Positions 25,934 through 34,405 of a DNA stretch of 61,070 nt are shown piece by piece. Positions within the stretch are counted from its first letter, which is position 1. Every line of letters starts with the position of its first letter. The notes under the pieces are model-generated. The model had not been told where the DNA came from. It searched no databases and saw nothing but the letters and a program-made list of their open reading frames with translations. This DNA is from Oscillospiraceae bacterium (GTDB lineage Bacteria; Bacillota; Clostridia; Oscillospirales; Oscillospiraceae), in NCBI GenBank assembly GCA_017457285.1, contig JAFTHT010000003.1, forward strand, positions 1-61,070, given 5' to 3'. The translations under genes and the position numbers were made by a program.

Positions 25934-26224
25934 TTCTCTGAACCATCCAACTTTCATAAATAAATATCTGCTCGATTGCGATATGATCACCCGGAACGGA
26001 AGGCATTTTTTCCGGAAGGGTGTGAGTTTGCGGAATTCATGTTCCTTTAGAATATCCCTGTAATCGTTTCCTTTCCATGGAGCATCCCCATGTGTTTCAA
26101 GCTTTATAAGAAAAATCCGGAGCATCCGTCACAGGATTCCTGGAAAGAGATTTTTGGCAATGACCTTCAACCGGCCGACCAACAGCGCCGCCAACCTTCT
26201 CTCCCGATTCCTTCTCTATTCTAT

Positions 26225-26253
26225 ATTATATAGTATTCTCTTCCAAATGTCCA
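26225..26253 (-). promoter_or_regulatory. Promoter of the second capsule transcription unit
   Basis: On the minus strand TGGACA (26248-26253), 17 bases, then a perfect TATAAT (26225-26230). Transcription would start near 26218. It lies just after the terminator of the Spo0A-like regulator gene, so the genes leftwards of 26 kb can be expressed separately from those to the right. Confidence 0.8.
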
Positions 26254-26262
26254 GTATATTTA

Positions 26263-26301
26263 ACAAAAAAGTAATATGGGATGCCACAAAAGCATCCCAT
26301 A
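26263..26301 (-). terminator. Intrinsic terminator of the Spo0A-like regulator gene
   Basis: TATGGGATGC (26275-26284) and GCATCCCATA (26292-26301) form a perfect 10-bp stem with a 7-base loop. On the minus strand the stem is followed within 4 bases by TTTTTTG. It ends the regulator transcript and insulates it from the following promoter. Confidence 0.88.
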
Positions 26302-26339
26302 ATCGGATAATATTCTAACTTATCAGCTCATGTTATACT

Positions 26340-27074
26340 TTACCCGGTTCGGGTAGCCCGTTCCTGCAGATGGGCGGCCAGACCGCTGAGGAAGGCGGAA
26401 TTGGTAGGACGGGGGATACCGCCGCAGCAATCCCATCGGAAATACATCCGCCAGACCGACTCGTTTCGGCAGGACCAGGCTTTGTGAATTTCCGTCCGAA
26501 TGGCCTTCTCCACCGCCTGAGCCGATATCCCCAGCCGCTTCGCCAGGGTCGGATACAGCTCCTTGGTCACAGACTGGCCGGTGTCCTCCAGAAAGCAGGC
26601 CAACGCCTCCTCCACGCACAGGAATCTGCGGCCGCCAGCAGCAAATCCCAGATTCAACAGCAGATTCCGCACCCGGTTCCCGGGTGTCGGGCACGAAAAA
26701 ATAGCGGCCTCGCCGCCATTCACCAAATCAAATATCCGCTCCGCCAGAGCGGTGATGTTGCAGGGCTTCTGCATTAGATAATCCACAGCGTAGGTGCGGG
26801 CTACCATCTGCACATATGGGCTGACAAGGCCGGTTGTAATCACGCAGACAGGGCGTTTTTCCATGGCAGCGGCGGCTTTCAGGACGCAAACCCCATCCCG
26901 CCAGGGCAGGACCAAATCCAGCAGCAGCGCATCGGGCTGAAAGGATTCCAGCAATTCCAGCGCCCGGTCCCCATCGTGACAGATTCGCAGTTCAAAGGCA
27001 CCACCCAAAGCATCGGCCAACGCCTTACAAAAATCCAATGATGTATCGGCGATAAGCAGTCTAAGTGTCCTCAT
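26340..27074 (-). CDS. Spo0A-like response regulator
   Basis: The 244-residue protein has a receiver domain (about 3-118) with the phosphoacceptor Asp53 in LLLDLVLP, Thr in ITTG and Lys in QKP. The usual acidic pair is reduced to Asp10 because position 11 is Thr. The C-terminal domain matches Spo0A DNA-binding modules (TKELYPTLAKRLGIS, AVEKAIRTEIHKAW, RPTNSAFLSGLA). It may sense a phosphorelay and control the capsule genes around it. The ATG at 27074 has AGAGGTG 7 bases upstream and is preferred over the GTG at 27083. It is probably a paralogue of the true Spo0A, not the sporulation master itself. Confidence 0.82.
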   Translation of the reverse strand: MRTLRLLIADTSLDFCKALADALGGAFELRICHDGDRALELLESFQPDALLLDLVLPWRDGVCVLKAAAAMEKRPVCVITTGLVSPYVQMVARTYAVDYLMQKPCNITALAERIFDLVNGGEAAIFSCPTPGNRVRNLLLNLGFAAGGRRFLCVEEALACFLEDTGQSVTKELYPTLAKRLGISAQAVEKAIRTEIHKAWSCRNESVWRMYFRWDCCGGIPRPTNSAFLSGLAAHLQERATRTG

Positions 27075-27091
27075 GTCGCGCACCTCTGTCT

Positions 27092-27198
27092 TTCGACGAA
27101 TTTCTTCATTAGGATACCACGGTTGCGCCCAATATGCAAGCCAGAATCATCGTCAAAATTCGACCCATTTTCGTCGATTTTGACGAAAATGGGTCGAA
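27092..27198 (-). promoter_or_regulatory. Long palindrome and 0A-box-like sites ahead of the regulator
   Basis: TTCGACCCATTTTCGTC (27159-27175) and its perfect complement (27182-27198) form a 17-bp inverted repeat with a 6-base centre. It contains GTCGAA-type half-sites close to the 0A box TGTCGAA, and another TTCGACGAA lies at 27092-27100. An overlapping CGTCAAAAT/ATTTTGACG pair is nested in it. It could be an operator for autoregulation or a terminator for the upstream capsule genes; only a short U-tract follows, which favours the operator. Confidence 0.55.
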
Positions 27199-27313
27199 GC
27201 AAACAACTAATCCGCCGTCGGAAATCAAATTTTTTGACATATATCCAATTTTATCAATGATTGCATCTATTTTATCCAATACCGTCAGAGAATATTTCTG
27301 CCATATGCATCTA

Positions 27314-28483
27314 TTACTTTGATTTCAGCGAACGCAACATCCGGCCCAACTTACCGCGTATCCTGCGGTAGAGGGACGGCGGCTTGACAATTGGGTCTGG
27401 GGTCAACTCCAGAATAAGGGCAGACAGGTCATCGCAGTCAGCAAAGCGCGCAAAGAAAAGGGCTCTGTTCGGATGGGGGGTTACAGAGCAAATCGCCGCC
27501 GGATTATAGCCGATGGCATCCTGCGACACAGGCGCACACCGAACTTGGCTCGCAAGTGCCCCCCACACCGCTTTTCCCTTCTCAGAGTGAAGCATAACCA
27601 ACGAGGTCCCTTTGTCATCAAACAGCTCCGGGCACAGCTTCTGGGCCCCCCATAAATCGGCCAGCGTCACATCAGACACCCGCCGTATCCCCTTGGCCAC
27701 ACACCGATGGCAGGACGGCCGAAGGTACAAATCCCTCAGAAAGCCCCGCATATAGGGGTCATCTCGGTGATGAACCTGATACTGCGCTCCTTCGTAGCGA
27801 AACCGGACCTCATATCCGCTCCAGCTCTTCTCCTTGGACCGAAAGGTAATGGTTTCCGGCTCGCCGCCATCCTTCAACGCCCGCTCACGAACATATCTGT
27901 TCCATACAGCCGGCGAAGGAACGCCGTGACAAATCAAATCTACCGCAAGCAAGGTCGGGTAGTCCCTTCCGAGGAAGCTACGCAGCCCCATAATTTGGCA
28001 TGGCGTGCCGGAAAACAGCACATAACGCCCCTGCTCCAGGAATTCCTTCGCTTGCCGATATGCATCCCCAATCACGCTTTGAAGGTATTTGGGGCCGCAA
28101 AAACGATAGACGTCGGCCTCTGTCTCCGCGGCGCAATGCTCCACAGCGTGATTCGGCCGGAACGCCGCGCCGAACACCACGCCGCCTTTTTTCAGAATCT
28201 GACGGGCGAGAAGAATAAACACGCCACCGGAAGCTGCCCGGGCCCGATCCGAATCGTCGGAATTGAGGACCGCCAACAGCTGCGGCTCCTGCTCCGGCAG
28301 CGCCGGCGGATGCAGGACCGGGCAGGCGCGCTGACACAGCCCACAGTCCACACAGCGCCCCGCATCCACCACCGGCCGCAGAAATCCTTCCCGGTCGGCG
28401 GCCATGGATATGCATCCCTTGGGACAAATGCTGGCGCAGGCGGAACAGCCGCTGCAGGCGGATACATCACATAACGCAGGCAT
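27314..28483 (-). CDS. F420H2-dehydrogenase/hydrogenase beta-subunit-like Fe-S protein (copy 2)
   Basis: The 389-residue protein has two ferredoxin clusters (Cys 10, 13, 16, 20 and 44, 47, 50, 54) and the FrhB-like GTPCQIMGL and later Cys-rich SCHRCVAKG segments. It is a paralogue of the gene at 10835-11995 and has the same position after a pyruvyltransferase and a Wzx. Last gene of the upstream capsule block. Confidence 0.85.
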   Translation of the reverse strand: MPALCDVSACSGCSACASICPKGCISMAADREGFLRPVVDAGRCVDCGLCQRACPVLHPPALPEQEPQLLAVLNSDDSDRARAASGGVFILLARQILKKGGVVFGAAFRPNHAVEHCAAETEADVYRFCGPKYLQSVIGDAYRQAKEFLEQGRYVLFSGTPCQIMGLRSFLGRDYPTLLAVDLICHGVPSPAVWNRYVRERALKDGGEPETITFRSKEKSWSGYEVRFRYEGAQYQVHHRDDPYMRGFLRDLYLRPSCHRCVAKGIRRVSDVTLADLWGAQKLCPELFDDKGTSLVMLHSEKGKAVWGALASQVRCAPVSQDAIGYNPAAICSVTPHPNRALFFARFADCDDLSALILELTPDPIVKPPSLYRRIRGKLGRMLRSLKSK

Positions 28484-28492
28484 GATGTTTCA

Positions 28493-30016
28493 TTACCTCT
28501 TTCTGATTTTTTTGAGGATTCTCTTCACAGGCCCAAAAAGCAGATTTTTTTCATATTTGTTCATCATGAAGAAGTAAGTCAGCAGCACATAAATAACCGC
28601 ATACACCACCGCATAGCCCAGGAACATCAACCAGCTGGTAAACACCACACCATCCAGGATGAACCACCAGGCGGTGCCCATAAGAATCATCACCGGGCTC
28701 ATCTTCAGAATATTCTTCCAGAACAGAGGGATGTCGATGCCAATTTTCTTATAGTAATACCAGTTGATGATCAGGATATTGCCGATGACATAGGCAATAC
28801 AGGTGGCCACCGCAGCACCAACGATGCCGTAGCCCTCCACCCACCAGAAGGTGAGGACTACATTCACTCCAGCGATAAAACTGTAGACCGTAGAACGGAA
28901 TTTGTGACGGTTGGTCGCATAAAGGATGTTCAGTCCGGTATTCTGAATCAGTGGAACAGTAACAGGAATCATGGTCAACAGCGCCACAAAATAAGCATCC
29001 TCATAGCCGGGCCCTGCCCACAGGGCAATAAACTGACGGCCAAATGCCACAAACGCAGAGAGAATGAAGGAAATGATGATAAATTGGAGTCGTCCGACCT
29101 TGATAAAAAGATCCGTAAACTCCTTTTTGGGCGTATCTTTTACAGCCATGCTGGTAACCCGGGGCAGCAGCACGCCGCTGATTGCGGTGGAAATCGATGT
29201 AATATACACATTAAAGCTGGCACCGATGTTGTAAACGGCAGTGCCCACGGTACCAATCGCCCAGCCGATAATCAGCTTATCCGTGGACCAGTACAGCATA
29301 TCCACCACATGGCCCAAAAAAACAAAGGCAGAATACCCGAAAATCTCCCGGAGAATCCCTGAAGGTGCCTTAGAAAACCGGGGCCGAATCCCCAGCTTTT
29401 TGATGACATAGGGGATGTACACCGCATAGGTAATGATGTTGGACAGCATAGAGCAGAACGTCAAACCCACGGAGCCAAAGCCATTGTACAGCAGAATCAG
29501 ATTCACGATTGGTGCCAGCATCGTGAACAGCATACTCATACATTTGGAGAATACGAACCGTTCGTGGGCAGTGACGATTGCACTAAAGGGACTCAGCGGA
29601 AGAAACAGTGCAGTGTTGAGTGTCATAATCATGACCAGCTTTTTCAGCAGCACCAGTTCCTCCCCGGTCAGCGACCGGTCATAGAAATCCAGGTTCAAAG
29701 ACAGCACCGTGCCGGCAACCAGGATTGCGGCACCAATCACGCCGTAAATCTTGACGAACAGCCCGAACATCCGTTCTTCGCCCTGTTTATCATCCTGCGC
29801 GCGGTATTTGGCGATATATCGAACAATCGTCCCGCCAATACCGAAATTTAGCAAATTGATATACCCCATAAAGGAACTGGCAATTCCATACAAACCATAT
29901 TCGGCCCGTCCAAGGAGACGGAGCATAATCGGCGTGTAGATGAATGGAATCAAATTGCTGATCATCAGACTCAAAAGGTTCATGAAGGCACCGGCTTTTA
30001 CTTGGTTGACTTTCAT
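28493..30016 (-). CDS. wzx: Oligosaccharide flippase, Wzx type (copy 2)
   Basis: The 507-residue protein has about 12-14 membrane segments, an N-terminal MLRLLGRAEYGLYGI and a late GYGIVGAAVAT segment, as in MATE/MOP-superfamily flippases. Its start overlaps the end of the pyruvyltransferase gene by 4 bases. Exports lipid-linked repeat units. Confidence 0.9.
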   Translation of the reverse strand: MKVNQVKAGAFMNLLSLMISNLIPFIYTPIMLRLLGRAEYGLYGIASSFMGYINLLNFGIGGTIVRYIAKYRAQDDKQGEERMFGLFVKIYGVIGAAILVAGTVLSLNLDFYDRSLTGEELVLLKKLVMIMTLNTALFLPLSPFSAIVTAHERFVFSKCMSMLFTMLAPIVNLILLYNGFGSVGLTFCSMLSNIITYAVYIPYVIKKLGIRPRFSKAPSGILREIFGYSAFVFLGHVVDMLYWSTDKLIIGWAIGTVGTAVYNIGASFNVYITSISTAISGVLLPRVTSMAVKDTPKKEFTDLFIKVGRLQFIIISFILSAFVAFGRQFIALWAGPGYEDAYFVALLTMIPVTVPLIQNTGLNILYATNRHKFRSTVYSFIAGVNVVLTFWWVEGYGIVGAAVATCIAYVIGNILIINWYYYKKIGIDIPLFWKNILKMSPVMILMGTAWWFILDGVVFTSWLMFLGYAVVYAVIYVLLTYFFMMNKYEKNLLFGPVKRILKKIRKR

Positions 30017-31167
30017 AACTTCTGGACAGCCTCCCTGGCAGCATCGATGCCCCGGATATAGCCGGGCATCATATCGGTCAAATGTTTACGGATCTCATCC
30101 TTCCTGGAATAAAGGGACTTGAAGGCATTGGTCAGATCCTCTTTTTCCTTCAACTGCTGCACCGGGAGCACATAGCCCTCTTCGGAACCAAAGAGATCTC
30201 TGGCGATGCCCCGGGCTTTCACAGAATAGCCTACCACCAGCGTGGGGACGCAAGTGGAATAGGCTGCGATCGTGGCGTGGGTGCGTGCACCCACGAAAAA
30301 CTCGCAGCCGGAGATGATATCTTTTAGCTGCATACAGTTTTGGTCTTCGACAAGGAAGATCCGCCCAGTATCTTTAAACTCCTCATAGAGTCGGCCAAGA
30401 GGGATCCTGTCATCGTTCCCTTCCCAGACCACATGAGGGATCAGCATGACATCCCGATCCGTCTGATCCAGGATATGAGATATCAGGGAGCGATAGTTCT
30501 CAATCGTGATGTTGTTAGACTGTTCCAGTTCCTGCACCAACGGACTGACGTTGATACCGATGTAACCACGCATCCCTGATCCATCGGGGCGGCGTCCGCG
30601 TCCGCAGCTTAATGTGAAAGCGGGATCGGGTACCAGTATCGTGTTAGGGTTGAGCCGCTTCAGTGCTTCGTAGGTGATGGATTCGCGGGCGGTGATCAGA
30701 TCATACCGGCTCAGGTCTTTGCGCATCTCTCTATCGATCATATCCGGTTCTACGGAGCATCCCCAAAGGACAGTCTTTACGCCAAGACGCTCCAGTAATG
30801 CCCGATGATCCATATATTTTCCTGCACTGGAGCAACAATAGTTGTCACCTCCGACAGATAAAGCGATGCTGTTTTTAGAACGCTGAGATAATACACACCG
30901 CTCATGATGAAGATCCAATGCCAAGTGGTCCCCTTTTAGTTTCAACGCCAGATATGCGCGCAAAAACGCCAGTGAGGTCTTGTTCGGTCGCACAGTTTTT
31001 GGATCCGTAATCTGGCAAACGGCGTCCAGACCGTACGCATAGTCATCAGAGATGCGGTAAGAGTATAGTTCGATATCGGAACCATCAAAAATACTGGCGG
31101 TCGTTCGTACGATCGCCTCACAGCCGTGGTTGCTACTTCCTCCGTGGGCATATAGAAAAAGTCTCAT
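30013..31167 (-). CDS. Polysaccharide pyruvyl transferase family protein (copy 2)
   Basis: The 384-residue protein has YAHGGSSNHGCEAIVRTT at the N terminus, TVLWGCSVE and ARESITYEAL in the middle and GARTHATIAAYSTCVP near the C terminus. Paralogue of the gene at 13500-14681 with the same motif order. The start has CAGGAGA 6 bases upstream. Its role is to place pyruvate on a sugar of the repeat unit. Confidence 0.88.
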   Translation of the reverse strand: MRLFLYAHGGSSNHGCEAIVRTTASIFDGSDIELYSYRISDDYAYGLDAVCQITDPKTVRPNKTSLAFLRAYLALKLKGDHLALDLHHERCVLSQRSKNSIALSVGGDNYCCSSAGKYMDHRALLERLGVKTVLWGCSVEPDMIDREMRKDLSRYDLITARESITYEALKRLNPNTILVPDPAFTLSCGRGRRPDGSGMRGYIGINVSPLVQELEQSNNITIENYRSLISHILDQTDRDVMLIPHVVWEGNDDRIPLGRLYEEFKDTGRIFLVEDQNCMQLKDIISGCEFFVGARTHATIAAYSTCVPTLVVGYSVKARGIARDLFGSEEGYVLPVQQLKEKEDLTNAFKSLYSRKDEIRKHLTDMMPGYIRGIDAAREAVQKL

Positions 31168-31183
31168 AGTCTTCTCCTGTCAA

Positions 31184-32359
31184 TCATATTTCGTTTTCCA
31201 GAATCTCATAAAGATGGCTCAATTCGAACCCTTTAGTGAATGATTCGCTGGCCAAATTCTCCTGGATCCTTCTTTGAAGGACGCTGTTCGCCAACAGGTG
31301 GTCTATCTGCTCAGCCAAGGCTTCTGGCGTGATGTCTGAAGCGATCAAGCCGTTCTCACCGTGGACGATCTGCTCTTTCATGACAGGAAGCGCAGTCGTG
31401 ACCACTGGTTTGCCGAGGATCTTGGCTTCTTGGGTGGTGAGACACCAACCTTCAAGCCGGGATGTTTGCACATAGATGTCACAGTTTTTAATAAAAGGAT
31501 ATGGATCGTTTTTCATACCGAGAAGGATCGTACGATCTTCCACTGAATATTTACGAGCTTGTTCTCTGATTTGGGGAGCCAATCCCCCATCTCCTATCAG
31601 ATACCAGTATATATCATGTCCCTTATCCAATAGAGTCCGAATGACCGCTGGGATCATGTCCTGTCCCTTCTCGTGGGACAGACGCCCCACAGTCAACAAA
31701 GAGACCCTCTTCATATGGATTTCAAGGGGAAGCGCCCCCTTTTCTCGTATCTGCTCTACGTCCACGATATTATGGATCACTTTGGCCCTGTCTCGCATGG
31801 ATGGTATGCTCTTGCAAAAGTTATCACGAGTAGCTTCAGAAACAAAAATTGCCCGGTGGAAACGGCTGTATATCCGCTCCCGATATCCGAGACCATCCGA
31901 ACGAACATCGTGCATGCCATGTATCCAGAAAACATACTTTTTTGCACGGAATCGACAAAGGGCGGTGACTACAGTATCGAACCGGTCATAGTAAGCGATA
32001 GTGCAGTCATATTCCTTTTCGATTTTTGGCATTGCCCGTGCGATGTGGTAGGCGTTGCGCTCATAATCACCTGCAAACGATCGGGCGAGTAATCGCTCAA
32101 AGATTCCTACTGTTGCCGACCAAATCTTCCCTTCGCCCATTTGCATCGCAACACACTGTCTGGCATCATATCGTGCCAACTCCAAGATATTGAGCCGCGG
32201 ATCTAGCTCCTGCAATAGCGGTCCGATCGTGGAGTTGAGGTACAGGTCGAACTGATAGTGGTCATAGTCGAGGACCTTAGATAATCCTACGAGAGATTTT
32301 TCGATACCACCCATACACATATCGTTAGAAATAATGGCTATTTTCTTCTTATTTCCCAT
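31184..32359 (-). CDS. Glycosyltransferase family 4
   Basis: The 391-residue GT-B protein has an N terminus ISNDMCMGGIEKSLVGL typical of capsule GT4 enzymes, LTVGRLSHEKGQDM at the start of the donor domain and QTSRLEGWCLTTQEAKILGKP as the nucleotide-sugar region. AAAGGGG is 8 bases before the ATG. Codon choice in this gene and the next looks less GC-rich than in the purine genes. Confidence 0.88.
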   Translation of the reverse strand: MGNKKKIAIISNDMCMGGIEKSLVGLSKVLDYDHYQFDLYLNSTIGPLLQELDPRLNILELARYDARQCVAMQMGEGKIWSATVGIFERLLARSFAGDYERNAYHIARAMPKIEKEYDCTIAYYDRFDTVVTALCRFRAKKYVFWIHGMHDVRSDGLGYRERIYSRFHRAIFVSEATRDNFCKSIPSMRDRAKVIHNIVDVEQIREKGALPLEIHMKRVSLLTVGRLSHEKGQDMIPAVIRTLLDKGHDIYWYLIGDGGLAPQIREQARKYSVEDRTILLGMKNDPYPFIKNCDIYVQTSRLEGWCLTTQEAKILGKPVVTTALPVMKEQIVHGENGLIASDITPEALAEQIDHLLANSVLQRRIQENLASESFTKGFELSHLYEILENEI

Positions 32360-32372
32360 GATTTTTGCCCCT

Positions 32373-33362
32373 TTAGTGGCGTTTTTGTGCTATAGTCAGT
32401 GTGAATAGGATCAGCCATGTACACCGTGTCTGTATGATCCATCGGAATAACTTGGAGGTCCCGGCAAAATACTGGTCCATATCCGCCAGGCCTTTACGGA
32501 AATAGCTGCTGCACAACAGATAGTGGATCGTCTCCCTCTTTTTCATAAGGGTTTGAGAAGGATCTGCGTTCACCGCACATAATGAATCAGCGAAAAGATG
32601 GATCAGCTCTTTTTCAGATTTGCGAATATCATTCCTCTGGAATCTGTCACTGAATATCTGACCGATAATCTGCTCAGATCGAAGCAGATGTTCAAAAAAA
32701 GTTACATCAAAGGTCTTTGAAAGGGATCCTTGTCTGTCTGTATGGATATAGCTGGTAGAAGGATCCAAACGAAGGCTTTTGCAGAGGGAGAGGTACTGTG
32801 AAGAGAAAACATAGTCTTCACCTACGTGCAGTCCCTCTTCGAACCGGAGATGATACCGTTGCAATATCTGCCGTTTGAAAAGACGCCCCCAGCAGAACAG
32901 GAGCCAGTATTTCCCGTTTCTTGACAAGACATCTGAGAAGCTCTGCACATCCAGGCAACGCACGAGTTCTTCGTGCAGATCACGTGGCTCAGAGGCGGCT
33001 TGGTTTTCTACATAGTGGATGTGTCCAACGACGTTCATATCATAATCGGGGTCGTATAGATCCTGCAGATACGATCCAGCTACATAGTCATCACTATCGA
33101 TAAAGGTGATCCAGTTCCCCTTCGCTATATCGATGCCTGTATTTCTGGCACTGGAAACACCGCCGTTAGGCTTATGGATCACATGTACACGCCGATCTTG
33201 GGTAGCATAAGCATCACATATCGCGCCACTGCGGTCAGGGCTCCCATCATCTACCAGGATCAACTCGAAATCTGTGAACGTTTGGGACAGGATGCTTTCT
33301 ATACACCTGCGGATAGATCCTTCTGCTTTGTATACCGGTACGACCACAGAGATCTCTGGCAT
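32373..33362 (-). CDS. Glycosyltransferase family 2
   Basis: The 329-residue protein begins PEISVVVPVYKAEGSI and has LVDDGSPDRSG, KPNGGVSSARN and FIDSDDYVAG, the full set of GT2 GT-A motifs. The ATG at 33362 follows GAGGTG by 7 bases; the longer in-frame start at 33437 would overlap the preceding gene. Sugar and linkage are unknown. Confidence 0.9.
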   Translation of the reverse strand: MPEISVVVPVYKAEGSIRRCIESILSQTFTDFELILVDDGSPDRSGAICDAYATQDRRVHVIHKPNGGVSSARNTGIDIAKGNWITFIDSDDYVAGSYLQDLYDPDYDMNVVGHIHYVENQAASEPRDLHEELVRCLDVQSFSDVLSRNGKYWLLFCWGRLFKRQILQRYHLRFEEGLHVGEDYVFSSQYLSLCKSLRLDPSTSYIHTDRQGSLSKTFDVTFFEHLLRSEQIIGQIFSDRFQRNDIRKSEKELIHLFADSLCAVNADPSQTLMKKRETIHYLLCSSYFRKGLADMDQYFAGTSKLFRWIIQTRCTWLILFTLTIAQKRH

Positions 33363-33382
33363 GTCGATCACCTCATCCTCAT

Positions 33383-34402
33383 CTATGTTATGTGGAAACT
33401 CCTCTTGATCCTTCGGAGGGCTGCGTTCATGTAACACCTGAGGATCGTTTTCTTTCTGGCTGCTTCATCCGGGTGCAGGATGGCTCTCGCAGCAGTACGC
33501 TTCAGGAGCTTCCTGATCTGAGCATCCGCCCCCTCGGTAATCGAACAGATCTTATCTGGGTAAAAGCAGATCGTATCAGATCCCGGATCATAGCCCTTGA
33601 TGTCCATCGCCCGCTGCCGGATATGGACATAGAGCATCTCCCGGCGAAGGAGCTGTCCGTCCTTCCCCTTATGGCAGGCAAATAATTCCCCGTCCTGCCA
33701 GATGTAGATGGAGTTTTTGATGTCTTCCTCCACCCAATCCTCCGCCTCGTGGTCGAAGATATAGCTCCGGAACCGACTGACAAAAGGCACCAAATCCGCA
33801 AAGGCATCATGGTAGCAGAAGGTCTTAACCCCTTCCTGCTTCATGATTTTATTGATTGATGTATTGCCGGAAGGCCATTCATCAAATATCCAGTGCTTTT
33901 CCTGGGAAAATGCGTCTTTATAGCTTTGTCCCCACTTTTTATCGGGAATCTTGTACATCTCATTTATTTTGGGGATGTTTCGGAACAGCGTAAAATGCCC
34001 CAAACACAGGATCTTCTCGTAGGTATCCAGCACCTCGTCGGTGATGAAATGGCTGATCTTACCGAAATACTGATCCAGGTCGCAATGGCCCCAGAAGAGA
34101 TATTCCCGCAGTTCATCAGCGAAAATCTCGCCAAAGGCTGGCCGAAAATCACATATCTTATAGGGACGTTTTAGGGCGATGGGGAAATCGAAATGACTCT
34201 GCACTCGGTCAACAAAGGCATCAAAACCGGTATAGCTCACATGAACATTTTCCGGGTAATCGTACTCCGTCCGATCATCGGTAACGATGAGCCAGTCAAA
34301 ATCCGGATTACAGGCACAGGTGCGTAAATACACCGGAAAGGTGCCAGGAAGTTTCCCAAAGTACGGAATTATGAAGCACGCTTTTTTAATTTGTCCTTCC
34401 AT
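33383..34402 (-). CDS. Putative GT-A glycosyltransferase of the DUF6625 type
   Basis: The 339-residue protein starts with ACFIIPYFGKLPGTFPVYL and LIVTDDRTEYDYP, and has a DXD-like motif in FWGHCDLDQYFG (103-114). This layout is found in uncharacterised capsule-locus proteins I associate with DUF6625. It probably adds a sugar, with D108 and D110 binding the metal. AGAGGA precedes the ATG by 8 bases. Neighbouring GT2 genes on both sides support this role. Confidence 0.7.
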   Translation of the reverse strand: MEGQIKKACFIIPYFGKLPGTFPVYLRTCACNPDFDWLIVTDDRTEYDYPENVHVSYTGFDAFVDRVQSHFDFPIALKRPYKICDFRPAFGEIFADELREYLFWGHCDLDQYFGKISHFITDEVLDTYEKILCLGHFTLFRNIPKINEMYKIPDKKWGQSYKDAFSQEKHWIFDEWPSGNTSINKIMKQEGVKTFCYHDAFADLVPFVSRFRSYIFDHEAEDWVEEDIKNSIYIWQDGELFACHKGKDGQLLRREMLYVHIRQRAMDIKGYDPGSDTICFYPDKICSITEGADAQIRKLLKRTAARAILHPDEAARKKTILRCYMNAALRRIKRSFHIT

Positions 34403-34405
34403 CGT

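Noticed and set aside
26340-27083. The Spo0A-like gene as the sporulation master regulator
   Set aside because: The receiver pocket is altered and its place within a capsule locus differs from the usual spo0A context; a paralogue is more likely.
10835-28483. Coenzyme F420-dependent metabolism or hydrogenase
   Set aside because: The two Fe-S genes match only the beta-subunit-like family that is common in polysaccharide loci; no other subunits or F420 genes are present.
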